A stretch of 64,000 bases of DNA, from NCBI GenBank assembly GCA_043228905.1, contig JBHGNT010000087.1:1-64000 (forward strand), written 5' to 3'. The notes under the pieces are model-generated. The model had not been told where the DNA came from, searched no databases, and saw only the letters and a list, made by a program, of their open reading frames with translations. A program made the position numbers and the translations under genes. Source of the DNA: Azolla caroliniana. Lineage: Eukaryota > Polypodiophyta. Below, one piece after another: positions 12,951-26,026 of the stretch (within the stretch, counting starts at the first letter, position 1; the number at the start of each line of letters is the position of its first letter).

Positions 12951-14327
12951 GAACATTTTAATTTACCTACTAGCTCTTCTCAACTCACTCCTCAAATTTG
13001 GTAATTTCGTCATGTCTCTCGACCTGAGTTTCAAAATCTTGATTTTTTAATTCCATATCGTATCTAGCATTGTTACCTTCGTTTCGCATGTTTGAACACA
13101 AAAATCCGATATCACACGAGCCAGGTATGAACATTTTAATTTACCTACTAGCTCTTCTCAACTCACTCCTCAAATTTGGTAATTTCGTCATGTCCCTCGA
13201 CCTGGGTTTCAAAATCTTGATTTTTTAATTCCATATCATAGCTAGCGTTGTTAGCTTCGAATCGCATGTTTGCACACAAAAATCTGATATCACACGACCC
13301 AAGTATGAACATTTTAATTTACCTACTAGCTCTTCTCAACTCACTCCTCAAATTTGGTAATTTCGTCATGTCTCTCGACCTGAGTTTCAAAATCTTGATT
13401 TTTTAATTCCATATCGTATCTAGCATTGTTAGCTTCGTTTCGCATGTTTGAACACAAAAATCCGATATCACACGAGCTAGGTATGAACATTTTCATTTAC
13501 CTACTAGCTCTTCTCAACTCACTCCTCAAATTTGGTAATTTCGTCATGTCTCTCGACCTGAGTTTCAAGATCTTGATTTTTTAATTCCATATCATAGCTA
13601 GCGTTGTTAGCTTCGAATCGCATGTTTGAACACAAAAATCCGATATCACACGAGCCAGGTATGAACATTTTAATTTACCTACTAGCTCTTCTCAACTCAC
13701 TCCTCTAATTTGCTAATTTCGTCATGTCTCTCGACCTGAGTTTCAAAATCTTGATTTTTTAATTCCATATCATAGCTAGCGTTGTTAGCTTCGAATCGCA
13801 TGTTTGAACACAAAAATCTGATATCACACGAGCCAGGTAGGAACATTTTCATTTACTCAAGGGCTCCCCTCAACTCACTCCTCAAATTTGGTAATTTCGT
13901 CATGTCTCTCGACCTGAGTTTCAAAATCTTGATTTTTTAATTCCATATCGTATCTAGCATTGTTAGCTTCGTTTCGCATGTTTGAACACAAAAATCCGAT
14001 ATCACACGAGCCAGGTATGAACATTTTAATTTACCTACTAGCTCTTCTCAACTCACTCCTCAAATTTGCTAATTTCGTCATGTCCCTCGACCTGGGTTTC
14101 AAAATCTTGATTTTTTAATTCCATATCATAGCTAGCGTTGTTAGCTTCGAATCGCATGTTTGCACACAAAAATCTGATATCACACGACCCAAGTATGAAC
14201 ATTTTAATTTACCTACTAGCTCTTCTCAACTCACTCCTCAAATTTGGTAATTTCGTCATGTCTCTCGACCTGAGTTTCAAAATCTTGATTTTTTAATTCC
14301 ATATCGTATCTAGCATTGTTAGCTTCG

Positions 14328-14336
14328 TATGACCTG
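14328..14336 (+). other. Clustered substitution patch tatgacctg
   Basis: At unit positions where all other monomers read tttcgcatg or a near variant, this one reads tatgacctg: four changes within nine bases and no length change. The only other copy I saw is at 15941-15949. Confidence 0.8.
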
Positions 14337-14374
14337 TTTGAACACAAAAATCCGATATCACACGAGCCAGGTAT

Positions 14375-14384
14375 GACCAAGTAT
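14375..14384 (+). repeat. 10-bp insertion, copy 2
   Basis: Same gaccaagtat insertion. Just upstream lies the unusual tatgacctg patch at 14328-14336. Confidence 0.9.
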
Positions 14385-15940
14385 GAACATTTTAATTTAC
14401 CTACTAGCTCTTCTCAACTCACTCCTCAAATTTGGTAATTTCGTCATGTCTCTCGACCTGAGTTTCAAAATCTTGATTTTTTAATTCCATATCGTATCTA
14501 GCATTGTTACCTTCGTTTCGCATGTTTGAACACAAAAATCCGATATCACACGAGCCAGGTATGAACATTTTAATTTACCTACTAGCTCTTCTCAACTCAC
14601 TCCTCAAATTTGGTAATTTCGTCATGTCCCTCGACCTGGGTTTCAAAATCTTGATTTTTTAATTCCATATCATAGCTAGCGTTGTTAGCTTCGAATCGCA
14701 TGTTTGCACACAAAAATCTGATATCACACGACCCAAGTATGAACATTTTAATTTACCTACTAGCTCTTCTCAACTCACTCCTCAAATTTGGTAATTTCGT
14801 CATGTCTCTCGACCTGAGTTTCAAAATCTTGATTTTTTAATTCCATATCATAGCTAGCGTTGTTAGCTTCGAATCGCATGTTTGAACACAAAAATCCGAT
14901 ATCACACGAGCCAGGTATGAACATTTTCATTTACTCAAGGGCTCCTCTCAACTCACTACTCAAATTTGGTAATTTCGTCATGTCTCTCGACCTGAGTTTC
15001 AAAATCTTGATTTTTTAATTCCATATCGTAGCTAGCGTTGTTAGCTTCGTTTCGCATGTTTGAACACAAAAATCCGATATCACACGAGCTAGGTATGAAC
15101 ATTTTCATTTACCTACTAGCTCTTCTCAACTCACTCCTCAAATTTGGTAATTTCGTCATGTCTCTCGACCTGAGTTTCAAAATCTTGATTTTTTAATTCC
15201 ATATCATAGCTAGCGTTGTTAGCTTCGAATCGCATGTTTGAACACAAAAATCCGATATCACACGAACCAATAATGAACATTTTAATTTACCTACTAGCTC
15301 TTCTCAACTCACTCCTCAAATTTGGTAATTTCGTCATGTCTCTCGACCTGAGTTTCAAAATCTTGATTTTTTAATTCCATATCATAGCTAGCGTTGTTAG
15401 CTTCGAATCGCATGTTTGAACACAAAAATCTGATATCACACGAGCCAGGTAGGAACATTTTCATTTACTCAAGGGCTCCCCTCAACTCACTACTCAAATT
15501 TGCTAATTTCGTCATGTCTCTCGACCTGAGTTTCAAAATCTTGAGTTTTTTAATTCTATCTCATAGCTAGCGTTGTTAGCTTCGTTTCGCATGTTTGAAC
15601 ACAAAAATCCGATATCACACGAGCCAGGTATGAACATTTTAATTTACCTACTAGCTCTTCTCAACTCACTCCTCAAATTTGGTAATTTCGTCATGTCCCT
15701 CGACCTGGGTTTCAAAATCTTGATTTTTTAATTCCATATCATAGCTAGCGTTGTTAGCTTCGAATCGCATGTTTGCACACAAAAATCTGATATCACACGA
15801 CCCAAGTATGAACATTTTAATTTACCTACTAGCTCTTCTCAACTCACTCCTCAAATTTGGTAATTTCGTCATGTCTCTCGACCTGAGTTTCAGAATCTTG
15901 ATTTTTTAATTCCATATCGTATCTAGCATTGTTAGCTTCG

Positions 15941-15949
15941 TATGACCTG
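15941..15949 (+). other. Clustered substitution patch, second copy
   Basis: Same nine bases as at 14328-14336, 1613 bp away (9 units, one 10-bp insertion, one extra T), so it was copied by block duplication. Confidence 0.8.
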
Positions 15950-15987
15950 TTTGAACTTAAAAATCCGATATCAAACGAGCCAGGTAT

Positions 15988-15997
15988 GACCAAGTAT
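15988..15997 (+). repeat. 10-bp insertion, copy 3
   Basis: Same insertion. This copy also carries private changes gaacttaaaa and tatcaaacg upstream, plus the tatgacctg patch at 15941-15949, so it is a diverged duplicate of copy 2. Confidence 0.9.
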
Positions 15998-17955
15998 GAA
16001 CATTTTAATTTACCTACTAGCTCTTCTCAACTCACTCCTCAAATTTGGTAATTTCGTCATGTCTCTCGACCTGAGTTTCAAAATCTTGATTTTTTAATTC
16101 CATATCGTATCTAGCATTGTTACCTTCGTTTCGCATGTTTGAACACAAAAATCCGATATCACACGAGCCAGGTATGAACATTTTAATTTACCTACTAGCT
16201 CTTCTCAACTCACTCCTCAAATTTGGTAATTTCGTCATGTCCCTCGACCTGGGTTTGAAAATCTTGATTTTTTAATTCCATATCATAGCTAGCGTTGTTA
16301 GCTTCGAATCGCATGTTTGCACACAAAAATCTGATATCACACGACCCAAGTATGAACATTTTAATTTACCTACTAGCTCTTCTCAACTCACTCCTCAAAT
16401 TTGGTAATTTCGTCATGTCTCTCGACCTGAGTTTCAAAATCTTGATTTTTTAATTCCATATCGTATCTAGCATTGTTAGCTTCGTTTCGCATGTTTGAAT
16501 ACAAAAATCCGATATCACACGAGCTAGGTATGACCATTTTCATTTACCTACTAGCTCTTCTCAACTCACTCCTCAAATTTGCTAATTTCGTCATGTCTCT
16601 CGACCTGAGTTTCAAAATCTTGATTTTTTAATTCTATATCATAGCTAGCGTTGTTAGCTTCGAATCGCATGTTTGAACACAAAAATCCGATATCACACGA
16701 GCCAGGTATGAACATTTTCATTTACTCAAGGGCTCCTCTCAACTCACTACTCAAATTTGGTATTTTCGTCATGTCTCTCGACCTGAGTTTCAAAATCTTG
16801 ATCTTTTAATTTCATATCATAGCTAGCGATGTTAGCTTCGTTTCGCATGTTTGAACACAGAAATCCGATATCACACGAGCCAGGTATGAACAGTTTCATT
16901 TACTCAAGGGCTCTTCTCAACTCACTCCTCAAATTTGCTAATTTCGTCATGTCTCTCGACCTGAGTTTCAAAATCTTGATTTTTTAATTTCATATCATAG
17001 CTAGCGATGTTAGCTTCGTTTCGCATGTTTGAACACAAAAATCCGATATCACACGAGCCAGGTATGAACATTTTAATTTACCTACTAGCTCTTCTCAACT
17101 CACTCCTCAAATTTGGTAATTTCGTCATGTCTCTCGACCTGAGTTTCAAAATCTTGATTTTTTAATTCCATATCATAGCTAGCGTTGTTAGCTTCGAATC
17201 GCATGTTTGAACACAAAAATCCGATATCACACGAGCCAGGTATGAACATTTTCATTTACTCAAGGGCTCCCCTCAACTCACTCCTCAAATTTGCTAATTT
17301 CGTCATGTCTCTCAACCTGAGTTTCAAAATCTTGATTTTTTAATTCTATCTCATAGCTAGCGTTGTTAGCTTCGTTTCGCAGGTTTGAACACAAAAATCC
17401 GATATCACACGAGCTAGGTATGAACATTTTCATTTACCTACTAGCTCTTCTCAACTCACTCCTCAAATTTGGTAATTTCGTCATGTCTCTCGACCTGAGT
17501 TTCAAAATCTTGATTTTTTAATTCCATATCATAGCTAGCGTTGTTAGCTTCGAATCGCATGTTTGAACACAAAAATCCGATATCACACGAGCCAGGTATG
17601 AACATTTTCATTTACTCAAGGGCTCCTCTCAACTCACTCCTCAAATTTGCTAATTTCGTCATGTCTCTCGACCTGAGTTTCAAAATCTTGACTTTTTAAG
17701 TTCATATCATAGCTAGCGATGTTAGCTTCGTTTCGCATGTTTGAACACAAAAATCCGATATCACACGAGCCAGGTATGAACATTTTAATTTACCTACTAG
17801 CTCTTCTCAACTCACTCCTCAAATTTGGTAATTTTGTCATGTCTCTCGACCTGAGTTTCAAAATCTTGATTTTTTAATTCCATATCGTATCTAGCATTGT
17901 TACCTTCGTTTCGCATGTTTGAACACAAAAATCCGATATCACACGAGCCAGGTAT

Positions 17956-17965
17956 GACCAAGTAT
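17956..17965 (+). repeat. 10-bp insertion, copy 4
   Basis: Same gaccaagtat insertion, in a unit with attttgtcatg just upstream and a normal cgtttcgc context (no tatgacctg patch). Confidence 0.9.
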
Positions 17966-18599
17966 GAACATTTTAATTTACCTACTAGCTCTTCTCAACT
18001 CACTCCTCAAATTTGGTAATTTCGTCATGTCTCTCGACCTGAGTTTCAAAATCTTGATTTTTTAATTCCATATCGTATCTAGCATTGTTACCTTCGTTTC
18101 GCATGTTTGAACACAAAAATCCGATATCACACGAGCCAGGTATGAACATTTTAATTTACCTACTAGCTCTTCTCAACTCACTCCTCAAATTTGGTAATTT
18201 CGTCATGTCCCTCGACCTGGGTTTCAAAATCTTGATTTTTTAATTCCATATCATAGCTAGCGTTGTTAGCTTCGAATCGCATGTTTGCACACAAAAATCT
18301 GATATCACACGACCCAAGTATGAACATTTTAATTTACCTACTAGCTCTTCTCAACTCACTCCTCAAATTTGGTAATTTCGTCATGTCTCTCGACCTGAGT
18401 TTCAAAATCTTGATTTTTTAATTCCATATCGTATCTAGCATTGTTAGCTTCGTTTCGCATGTTTGAACACAAAAATCCGATATCACACGAGCTAGGTATG
18501 AACATTTTCATTTACCTACTAGCTCTTCTCAACTCACTCCTCAAATTTGGTAATTTCGTCATGTCTCTCGACCTGAGTTTCAAAATCTTGATTTTTTAA

Positions 18600-19608
18600 T
18601 TCCATATCATAGCTAGCGTTGTTAGCTTCGAATCGCATGTTTGAACACAAAAATCCGATATCACACGAGCCAGGTATGAACATTTTCATTTACTCAAGGG
18701 CTCCTCTCAACTCACTCCTCAAATTTGCTAATTTCGTCATGTCTCTCGACCTGAGTTTCAAAATCTTGACTTTTTAATTTCATATCATAGCTAGCGATGT
18801 TAGCTTCGTTTCGCATGTTTGAACACAAAAATCCGATATCACACGAGCCAGGTATGAACATTTTAATTTACCTACTAGCTCTTCTCAACTCACTCCTCAA
18901 ATTTGGTAATTTCGTCATGTCTCTCGACCTGAGTTTCAAAATCTTGATTTTTTAATTCTATCTCATAGCTAGCGTTGTTAGCTTCGTTTCGCAGGTTTGA
19001 ACACAAAAATCCGATATCACACGAGCTAGGTATGAACATTTTCATTTACCTACTAGCTCTTCTCAACTCACTCCTCAAATTTGGTAATTTCGTCATGTCT
19101 CTCGACCTGAGTTTCAAAATCTTGATTTTTTAATTCCATATCATAGCTAGCGTTGTTAGCTTCGAATCGCATGTTTGAACACAAAAATCCGATATCACAC
19201 GAGCCAGGTATGAACATTTTCATTTACTCAAGGGCTCCTCTCAACTCACTACTCAAATTTGGTAATTTCGTCATGTCTCTCGACCTGAGTTTCAAAATCT
19301 TGATTTTTTAATTCCATATCGTATCTAGCATTGTTAGCTTCGTTTCGCATGTTTGAAAACAAAAATCCGATATCACACGAGCTAGGTATGAACATTTTCA
19401 TTTACCTACTAGCTCTTCTCAACTCACTCCTCAAATTTGGTAATTTCGTCATGTCTCTCGACCTGAGTTTCAAAATCTTGATTTTTTAATTCCATATCGT
19501 ATCTAGCATTGTTACCTTCGTTTCGCATGTTTGAACACAAAAATCCGATATCACACGAGCCAGGTATGAACATTTTAATTTACCTACTAGCTCTTCTCAA
19601 CACACTCC
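18600..19608 (+). repeat. First, incomplete unit of the 1361-bp higher-order repeat
   Basis: From about 18600 the sequence matches the next unit 1361 bp downstream, for example the cgcaggtttg monomer at 18991 and 20352. To the left of about 18600 the match fades into the insertion-marked region. The stretch ends at the first truncated monomer. Confidence 0.85.
19540..19608 (+). repeat. Truncated monomer junction 1
   Basis: Sequence runs ctcaacacactcc directly into atatcatag. Sixty-three bases of a normal unit are missing, from the tcaaatttgg region through the catgtctctc start to aattcc. Both ends carry tcc, consistent with deletion at microhomology. A T to A change (acactcc for tcactcc) sits next to the junction in every copy. 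Confidence 0.9.
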
Positions 19609-20900
19609 ATATCATAGCTAGCGATGTTAGCTTCGTTTCGCATGTTTAATCGCAAAAATCTGATATCACACGACCCAAGTATGAACATTTTAATTTACCT
19701 ACTAGCTCTTCTCCACTCACTCCTCAAATTTGGTAATTTCGTCATGTCTCTCGACCTGAGTTTCAAAATCTTGATTTTCTAATTCCATATCGTATCTAGC
19801 ATTGTTAGCTTCGTTTCGCATGTTTGAACACAAAAATCCGATATCACACGAGCCAGGTATGAACATTTTCATTTACTCAAGGGCTCCCCTCAACTCACTC
19901 CTCAAATTTGGTAATTTCGTCATGTCTCTCGACCTGAGTTTCAAAATCTTCATTTTTTAATTCCATATCATAGCTAGCGTTGTTAGCTTCGAATCGCATG
20001 TTTGAACACAAAAATCCGATATCACACGAGCCAGGTATGAACATTTTCATTTACTCAAGGGCTCCTCTCAACTCACTCCTCAAATTTGCTAATTTCGTCA
20101 TGTCTCTCGACCTGAGTTTCAAAATCTTGACTTTTTAATTTCATATCATAGCTAGCGATGTTAGCTTCGTTTCGCATGTTTGAACACAAAAATCCGATAT
20201 CACACGAGCCAGGTATGAACATTTTCATTTACTCAAGGGCTCCTCTCAACTCACTACTCAAATTTGGTAATTTCGTCATGTCTCTCGACCTGAGTTTCAA
20301 AATCTTGATTTTTTAATTCTATCTCATAGCTAGCGTTGTTAGCTTCGTTTCGCAGGTTTGAACACAAAAATCCGATATCACACGAGCTAGGTATGAACAT
20401 TTTCATTTACCTACTAGCTCTTCTCAACTCACTCCTCAAATTTGGTAATTTCGTCATGTCTCTCGACCTGAGTTTCAAAATCTTGATTTTTTAATTCCAT
20501 ATCATAGCTAGCGTTGTTAGCTTCGAATCGCATGTTTGAACACAAAAATCCGATATCACACGAGCCAGGTATGAACATTTTCATTTACTCAAGGGCTCCT
20601 CTCAACTCACTACTCAAATTTGGTAATTTCGTCATGTCTCTCGACCTGAGTTTCAAAATCTTGATTTTTTAATTCCATATCGTATCTAGCATTGTTAGCT
20701 TCGTTTCGCATGTTTGAAAACAAAAATCCGATATCACACGAGCTAGGTATGAACATTTTCATTTACCTACTAGCTCTTCTCAACTCACTCCTCAAATTTG
20801 GTAATTTCGTCATGTCTCTCGACCTGAGTTTCAAAATCTTGATTTTTTAATTCCATATCGTATCTAGCATTGTTACCTTCGTTTCGCATGTTTGAACACA

Positions 20901-20969
20901 AAAATCCGATATCACACGAGCCAGGTATGAACATTTTAATTTACCTACTAGCTCTTCTCAACACACTCC
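20901..20969 (+). repeat. Truncated monomer junction 2
   Basis: Same 63-bp deletion and same acactcc change, 1361 bp after the first. Confidence 0.9.
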
Positions 20970-22261
20970 ATATCATAGCTAGCGATGTTAGCTTCGTTTC
21001 GCATGTTTAATCGCAAAAATCTGATATCACACGACCCAAGTATGAACATTTTAATTTACCTACTAGCTCTTCTCCACTCACTCCTCAAATTTGGTAATTT
21101 CGTCATGTCTCTCGACCTGAGTTTCAAAATCTTGATTTTCTAATTCCATATCGTATCTAGCATTGTTAGCTTCGTTTCGCATGTTTGAACACAAAAATCC
21201 GATATCACACGAGCCAGGTATGAACATTTTCATTTACCTACTAGCTCTTCTCAACTCACTCCTCAAATTTGGTAATTTCGTCATGTCTCTCGACCTGAGT
21301 TTCAAAATCTTCATTTTTTAATTCCATATCATAGCTAGCGTTGTTAGCTTCGAATCGCATGTTTGAACACAAAAATCCGATATCACACGAGCCAGGTATG
21401 AACATTTTCATTTACTCAAGGGCTCCTCTCAACTCACTCCTCAAATTTGCTAATTTCGTCATGTCTCTCGACCTGAGTTTCAAAATCTTGACTTTTTAAT
21501 TTCATATCATAGCTAGCGATGTTAGCTTCGTTTCGCATGTTTGAACACAAAAATCCGATATCACACGAGCCAGGTATGAACATTTTAATTTACCTACTAG
21601 CTCTTCTCAACTCACTCCTCAAATTTGGTAATTTCGTCATGTCTCTCGACCTGAGTTTCAAAATCTTGATTTTTTAATTCTATCTCATAGCTAGCGTTGT
21701 TAGCTTCGTTTCGCAGGTTTGAACACAAAAATCCGATATCACACGAGCTAGGTATGAACATTTTCATTTACCTACTAGCTCTTCTCAACTCACTCCTCAA
21801 ATTTGGTAATTTCGTCATGTCTCTCGACCTGAGTTTCAAAATCTTGATTTTTTAATTCCATATCATAGCTAGCGTTGTTAGCTTCGAATCGCATGTTTGA
21901 ACACAAAAATCCGATATCACACGAGCCAGGTATGAACATTTTCATTTACTCAAGGGCTCCTCTCAACTCACTACTCAAATTTGGTAATTTCGTCATGTCT
22001 CTCGACCTGAGTTTCAAAATCTTGATTTTTTAATTCCATATCGTATCTAGCATTGTTAGCTTCGTTTCGCATGTTTGAAAACAAAAATCCGATATCACAC
22101 GAGCTAGGTATGAACATTTTCATTTACCTACTAGCTCTTCTCAACTCACTCCTCAAATTTGGTAATTTCGTCATGTCTCTCGACCTGAGTTTCAAAATCT
22201 TGATTTTTTAATTCCATATCGTATCTAGCATTGTTACCTTCGTTTCGCATGTTTGAACACA

Positions 22262-22330
22262 AAAATCCGATATCACACGAGCCAGGTATGAACATTTTAA
22301 TTTACCTACTAGCTCTTCTCAACACACTCC
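22262..22330 (+). repeat. Truncated monomer junction 3
   Basis: Same deletion. Followed by the private gttaggttcg variant (agg at 22351). Confidence 0.9.
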
Positions 22331-23622
22331 ATATCATAGCTAGCGATGTTAGGTTCGTTTCGCATGTTTAATCGCAAAAATCTGATATCACACGACCCAA
22401 GTATGAACATTTTAATTTACCTACTAGCTCTTCTCCACTCACTCCTCAAATTTGGTAATTTCGTCATGTCTCTCGACCTGAGTTTCAAAATCTTGATTTT
22501 CTAATTCCATATCGTATCTAGCATTGTTAGCTTCGTTTCGCATGTTTGAACACAAAAATCCGATATCACACGAGCTAGGTATGAACATTTTCATTTACCT
22601 ACTAGCTCTTCTCAACTCACTCCTCAAATTTGGTAATTTCGTCATGTCTCTCGACCTGAGTTTCAAAATCTTGATTTTTTAATTCCATATCATAGCTAGC
22701 GTTGTTAGCTTCGAATCGCATGTTTGAACACAAAAATCCGATATCACACGAGCCAGGTATGAACATTTTCATTTACTCAAGGGCTCCTCTCAACTCACTC
22801 CTCAAATTTGGTAATTTCGTCATGTCTCTCGACCTGAGTTTCAAAATCTTGACTTTTTAATTTCATATCATAGCTAGCGATGTTAGCTTCGTTTCGCATG
22901 TTTGAACACAAAAATCCGATATCACACGAGCCAGGTATGAACATTTTAATTTACCTACTAGCTCTTCTCAACTCACTCCTCAAATTTGGTAATTTCGTCA
23001 TGTCTCTCGACCTGAGTTTCAAAATCTTGATTTTTTAATTCTATCTCATAGCTAGCGTTGTTAGCTTCGTTTCGCAGGTTTGAACACAAAAATCCGATAT
23101 CACACGAGCTAGGTATGAACATTTTCATTTACCTACTAGCTCTTCTCAACTCACTCCTCAAATTTGGTAATTTCGTCATGTCTCTCGACCTGAGTTTCAA
23201 AATCTTGATTTTTTAATTCCATATCATAGCTAGCGTTGTTAGCTTCGAATCGCATGTTTGAACACAAAAATCCGATATCACACGAGCCAGGTATGAACAT
23301 TTTCATTTACTCAAGGGCTCCTCTCAACTCACTACTCAAATTTGGTAATTTCGTCATGTCTCTCGACCTGAGTTTCAAAATCTTGATTTTTTAATTCCAT
23401 ATCGTATCTAGCATTGTTAGCTTCGTTTCGCATGTTTTAAAACAAAAATCCGATATCACACGAGCTAGGTATGAACATTTTCATTTACCTACTAGCTCTT
23501 CTCAACTCACTCCTCAAATTTGGTAATTTCGTCATGTCTCTCGACCTGAGTTTCAAAATCTTGATTTTTTAATTCCATATCGTATCTAGCATTGTTACCT
23601 TCGTTTCGCATGTTTGAACACA

Positions 23623-23691
23623 AAAATCCGATATCACACGAGCCAGGTATGAACATTTTAATTTACCTACTAGCTCTTCTCAACACACTCC
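23623..23691 (+). repeat. Truncated monomer junction 4
   Basis: Same deletion and the same gttaggttcg variant (agg at 23712), so it shares a more recent ancestor with junction 3. Confidence 0.9.
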
Positions 23692-24983
23692 ATATCATAG
23701 CTAGCGATGTTAGGTTCGTTTCGCATGTTTAATCGCAAAAATCTGATATCACACGACCCAAGTATGAACATTTTAATTTACCTACTAGCTCTTCTCCACT
23801 CACTCCTCAAATTTGGTAATTTCGTCATGTCTCTCGACCTGAGTTTCAAAATCTTGATTTTCTAATTCCATATCGTATCTAGCATTGTTAGCTTCGTTTC
23901 GCATGTTTGAACACAAAAATCCGATATCACACGAGCTAGGTATGAACATTTTCATTTACCTACTAGCTCTTCTCAACTCACTCCTCAAATTTGGTAATTT
24001 CGTCATGTCTCTCGACCTGAGTTTCAAAATCTTGATTTTTTAATTCCATATCATAGCTAGCGTTGTTAGCTTCGAATCGCATGTTTGAACACAAAAATCC
24101 GATATCACACGAGCCAGGTATGAACATTTTCATTTACTCAAGGGCTCCTCTCAACTCACTCCTCAAATTTGGTAATTTCGTCATGTCTCTCGACCTGAGT
24201 TTCAAAATCTTGACTTTTTAATTTCATATCATAGCTAGCGATGTTAGCTTCGTTTCGCATGTTTGAACACAAAAATCCGATATCACACGACCCAAGTATG
24301 AACATTTTAATTTACCTACTAGCTCTTCTCAACTCACTCCTCAAATTTGGTAATTTCGTCATGTCTCTCGACCTGAGTTTCAAAATCTTGATTTTTTAAT
24401 TCCATATCGTATCTAGCATTGTTAGCTTCGTTTCGCATGTTTGAACACAAAAATCCGATATCACACGAGCTAGGTATGAACATTTTCATTTACCTACTAG
24501 CTCTTCTCAACTCACTCCTCAAATTTGGTAATTTCGTCATGTCTCTCGACCTGAGTTTCAAAATCTTGATTTTTTAATTCCATATCATAGCTAGCGTTGT
24601 TAGCTTCGAATCGCATGTTTGAACACAGAAATCCGATATCACACGAGCCAGGTATGAACATTTTCATTTACTCAAGGGCTCCTCTCAACTCACTACTCAA
24701 ATTTGGTAATTTCGTCATGTCTCTCGACCTGAGTTTCAAAATCTTGATTTTTTAATTCCATATCGTATCTAGCATTGTTAGCTTCGTTTCGCATGTTTGA
24801 AAACAAAAATCCGATATCACACGAGCTAGGTATGAACATTTTCATTTACCTACTAGCTCTTCTCAACTCACTCCTCAAATTTGGTAATTTCGTCATGTCT
24901 CTCGACCTGAGTTTCAAAATCTTGATTTTTTAATTCCATATCGTATCTAGCATTGTTACCTTCGTTCCGCATGTTTGAACACA

Positions 24984-25052
24984 AAAATCCGATATCACAC
25001 GAGCCAGGTATGAACATTTTAATTTACCTACTAGCTCTTCTCAACACACTCC
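24984..25052 (+). repeat. Truncated monomer junction 5
   Basis: Same deletion, but the downstream unit is of the agcgttgttagcttcgaatc type with gaacac, unlike junctions 1-4 (agcgatgtta, taatcgc). Confidence 0.9.
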
Positions 25053-26016
25053 ATATCATAGCTAGCGTTGTTAGCTTCGAATCGCATGTTTGAACACAAA
25101 AATCTGATATCACACGACCCAAGTATGAACATTTTAATTTACCTACTAGCTCTTCTCAACTCACTCCTCAAATTTGGTAATTTCGTCATGTCTCTCGACC
25201 TGAGTTTCAAAATCTTGATTTTTTAATTCCATATCGTATCTAGCATTGTTAGCTTCGTTTCGCATGTTTGAACACAAAAATTCGATATCACACGAGCTAG
25301 GTATGAACATTTTCATTTACCTACTAGCTCTTCTCAACTCACTCCTCAAATTTGGTAATTTCGTCATGTCTCTCGACCTGAGTTTCAAAATCTTGATTTT
25401 TTAATGCCATATCATAGCTAGCGTTGTTAGCTTCGAATCGCATGTTTGAACACAAAAATCCGATATCACACGAGCCAGGTATGAACATTTTCATTTACTC
25501 AAGGGCTCCTCTCAACTCACTCCTCAAATTTGCTAATTTCATCATGTCTCTCGACCTGAGTTTCAAAATCTTGACTTTTTAATTTCATATCATAGCTAGC
25601 GATGTTAGCTTCGTTTCGCATGTTTGAACACAAAAATCCGATATCACACGAGCCAGGTATGAACATTTTAATTTACCTACTAGCTCTTCTCAACTCACTC
25701 CTCAAATTTGGTAATTTCGTCATGTCTCTCGACCTGAGTTTCAAAATCTTGATTTTTTAATTCCATATCATAGCTAGCGTTGTTAGCTTCGAATCGCATG
25801 TTTGAACACAAAAATCCGATATCACACGAGCCAGGTATGAACATTTTCATTTACTCAAGGGCTCCCCTCAACTCACTCCTCAAATTTGCTAATTTCGTCA
25901 TGTCTCTCGACCTGAGTTTCAAAATCTTGATTTTTTAATTCCATATCATAGCTAGCGTTGTTAGCTTCGAATCGCATGTTTGAACACAAAAATCCGATAT
26001 CACACGAGCCAGGTAT

Positions 26017-26026
26017 GACCAAGTAT
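26017..26026 (+). repeat. 10-bp insertion, copy 5
   Basis: Insertion followed by gaccatttta rather than gaacatttta, with a downstream ctacctcttc variant. These linked changes define a sub-lineage shared with copies 6 and 7. Confidence 0.9.

Larger units (their letters stand above)
12900..18400 (+). repeat. Region with four copies of an insertion-marked block
   Basis: Four times the array shows the same order: a 10-bp insertion (gaccaagtat), then a unit with cgtatctagcattgttacc, then a unit starting catgtccctc, then cgacccaagtatg. The distance from insertion to catgtccctc is 248 bp in all four (12941/13189, 14375/14623, 15988/16236, 17956/18204). The copies are 1434, 1613 and 1968 bp apart: 8, 9 and 11 units plus the expected 10 or 11 bp. 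What lies between the copies differs, so it is a shared core in varying context rather than a fixed higher-order unit. Confidence 0.85.
19609..25052 (+). repeat. 1361-bp higher-order repeat, four complete periods
   Basis: Each period holds seven 178-bp units and one 115-bp truncated unit (7 x 178 + 115 = 1361). Deletion junctions lie after 19608, 20969, 22330, 23691 and 25052, spaced 1361 bp each time. The cgcaggtttg monomer is phase-locked at 18991, 20352, 21713 and 23074, and is replaced in the last period. Periods can be grouped by private variants: truncated units 1 and 2 read gttagcttcg, 3 and 4 share gttaggttcg, and 5 (with 6 further right) read agcgttgttagcttcgaatc. Identity between periods looks very high, with only scattered differences. 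Confidence 0.93.

Noticed and set aside
19609-19680. Transposon or retroelement scar at the truncated monomers
   Set aside because: The junction joins two satellite positions directly. There is no foreign sequence, target-site duplication or terminal repeat.
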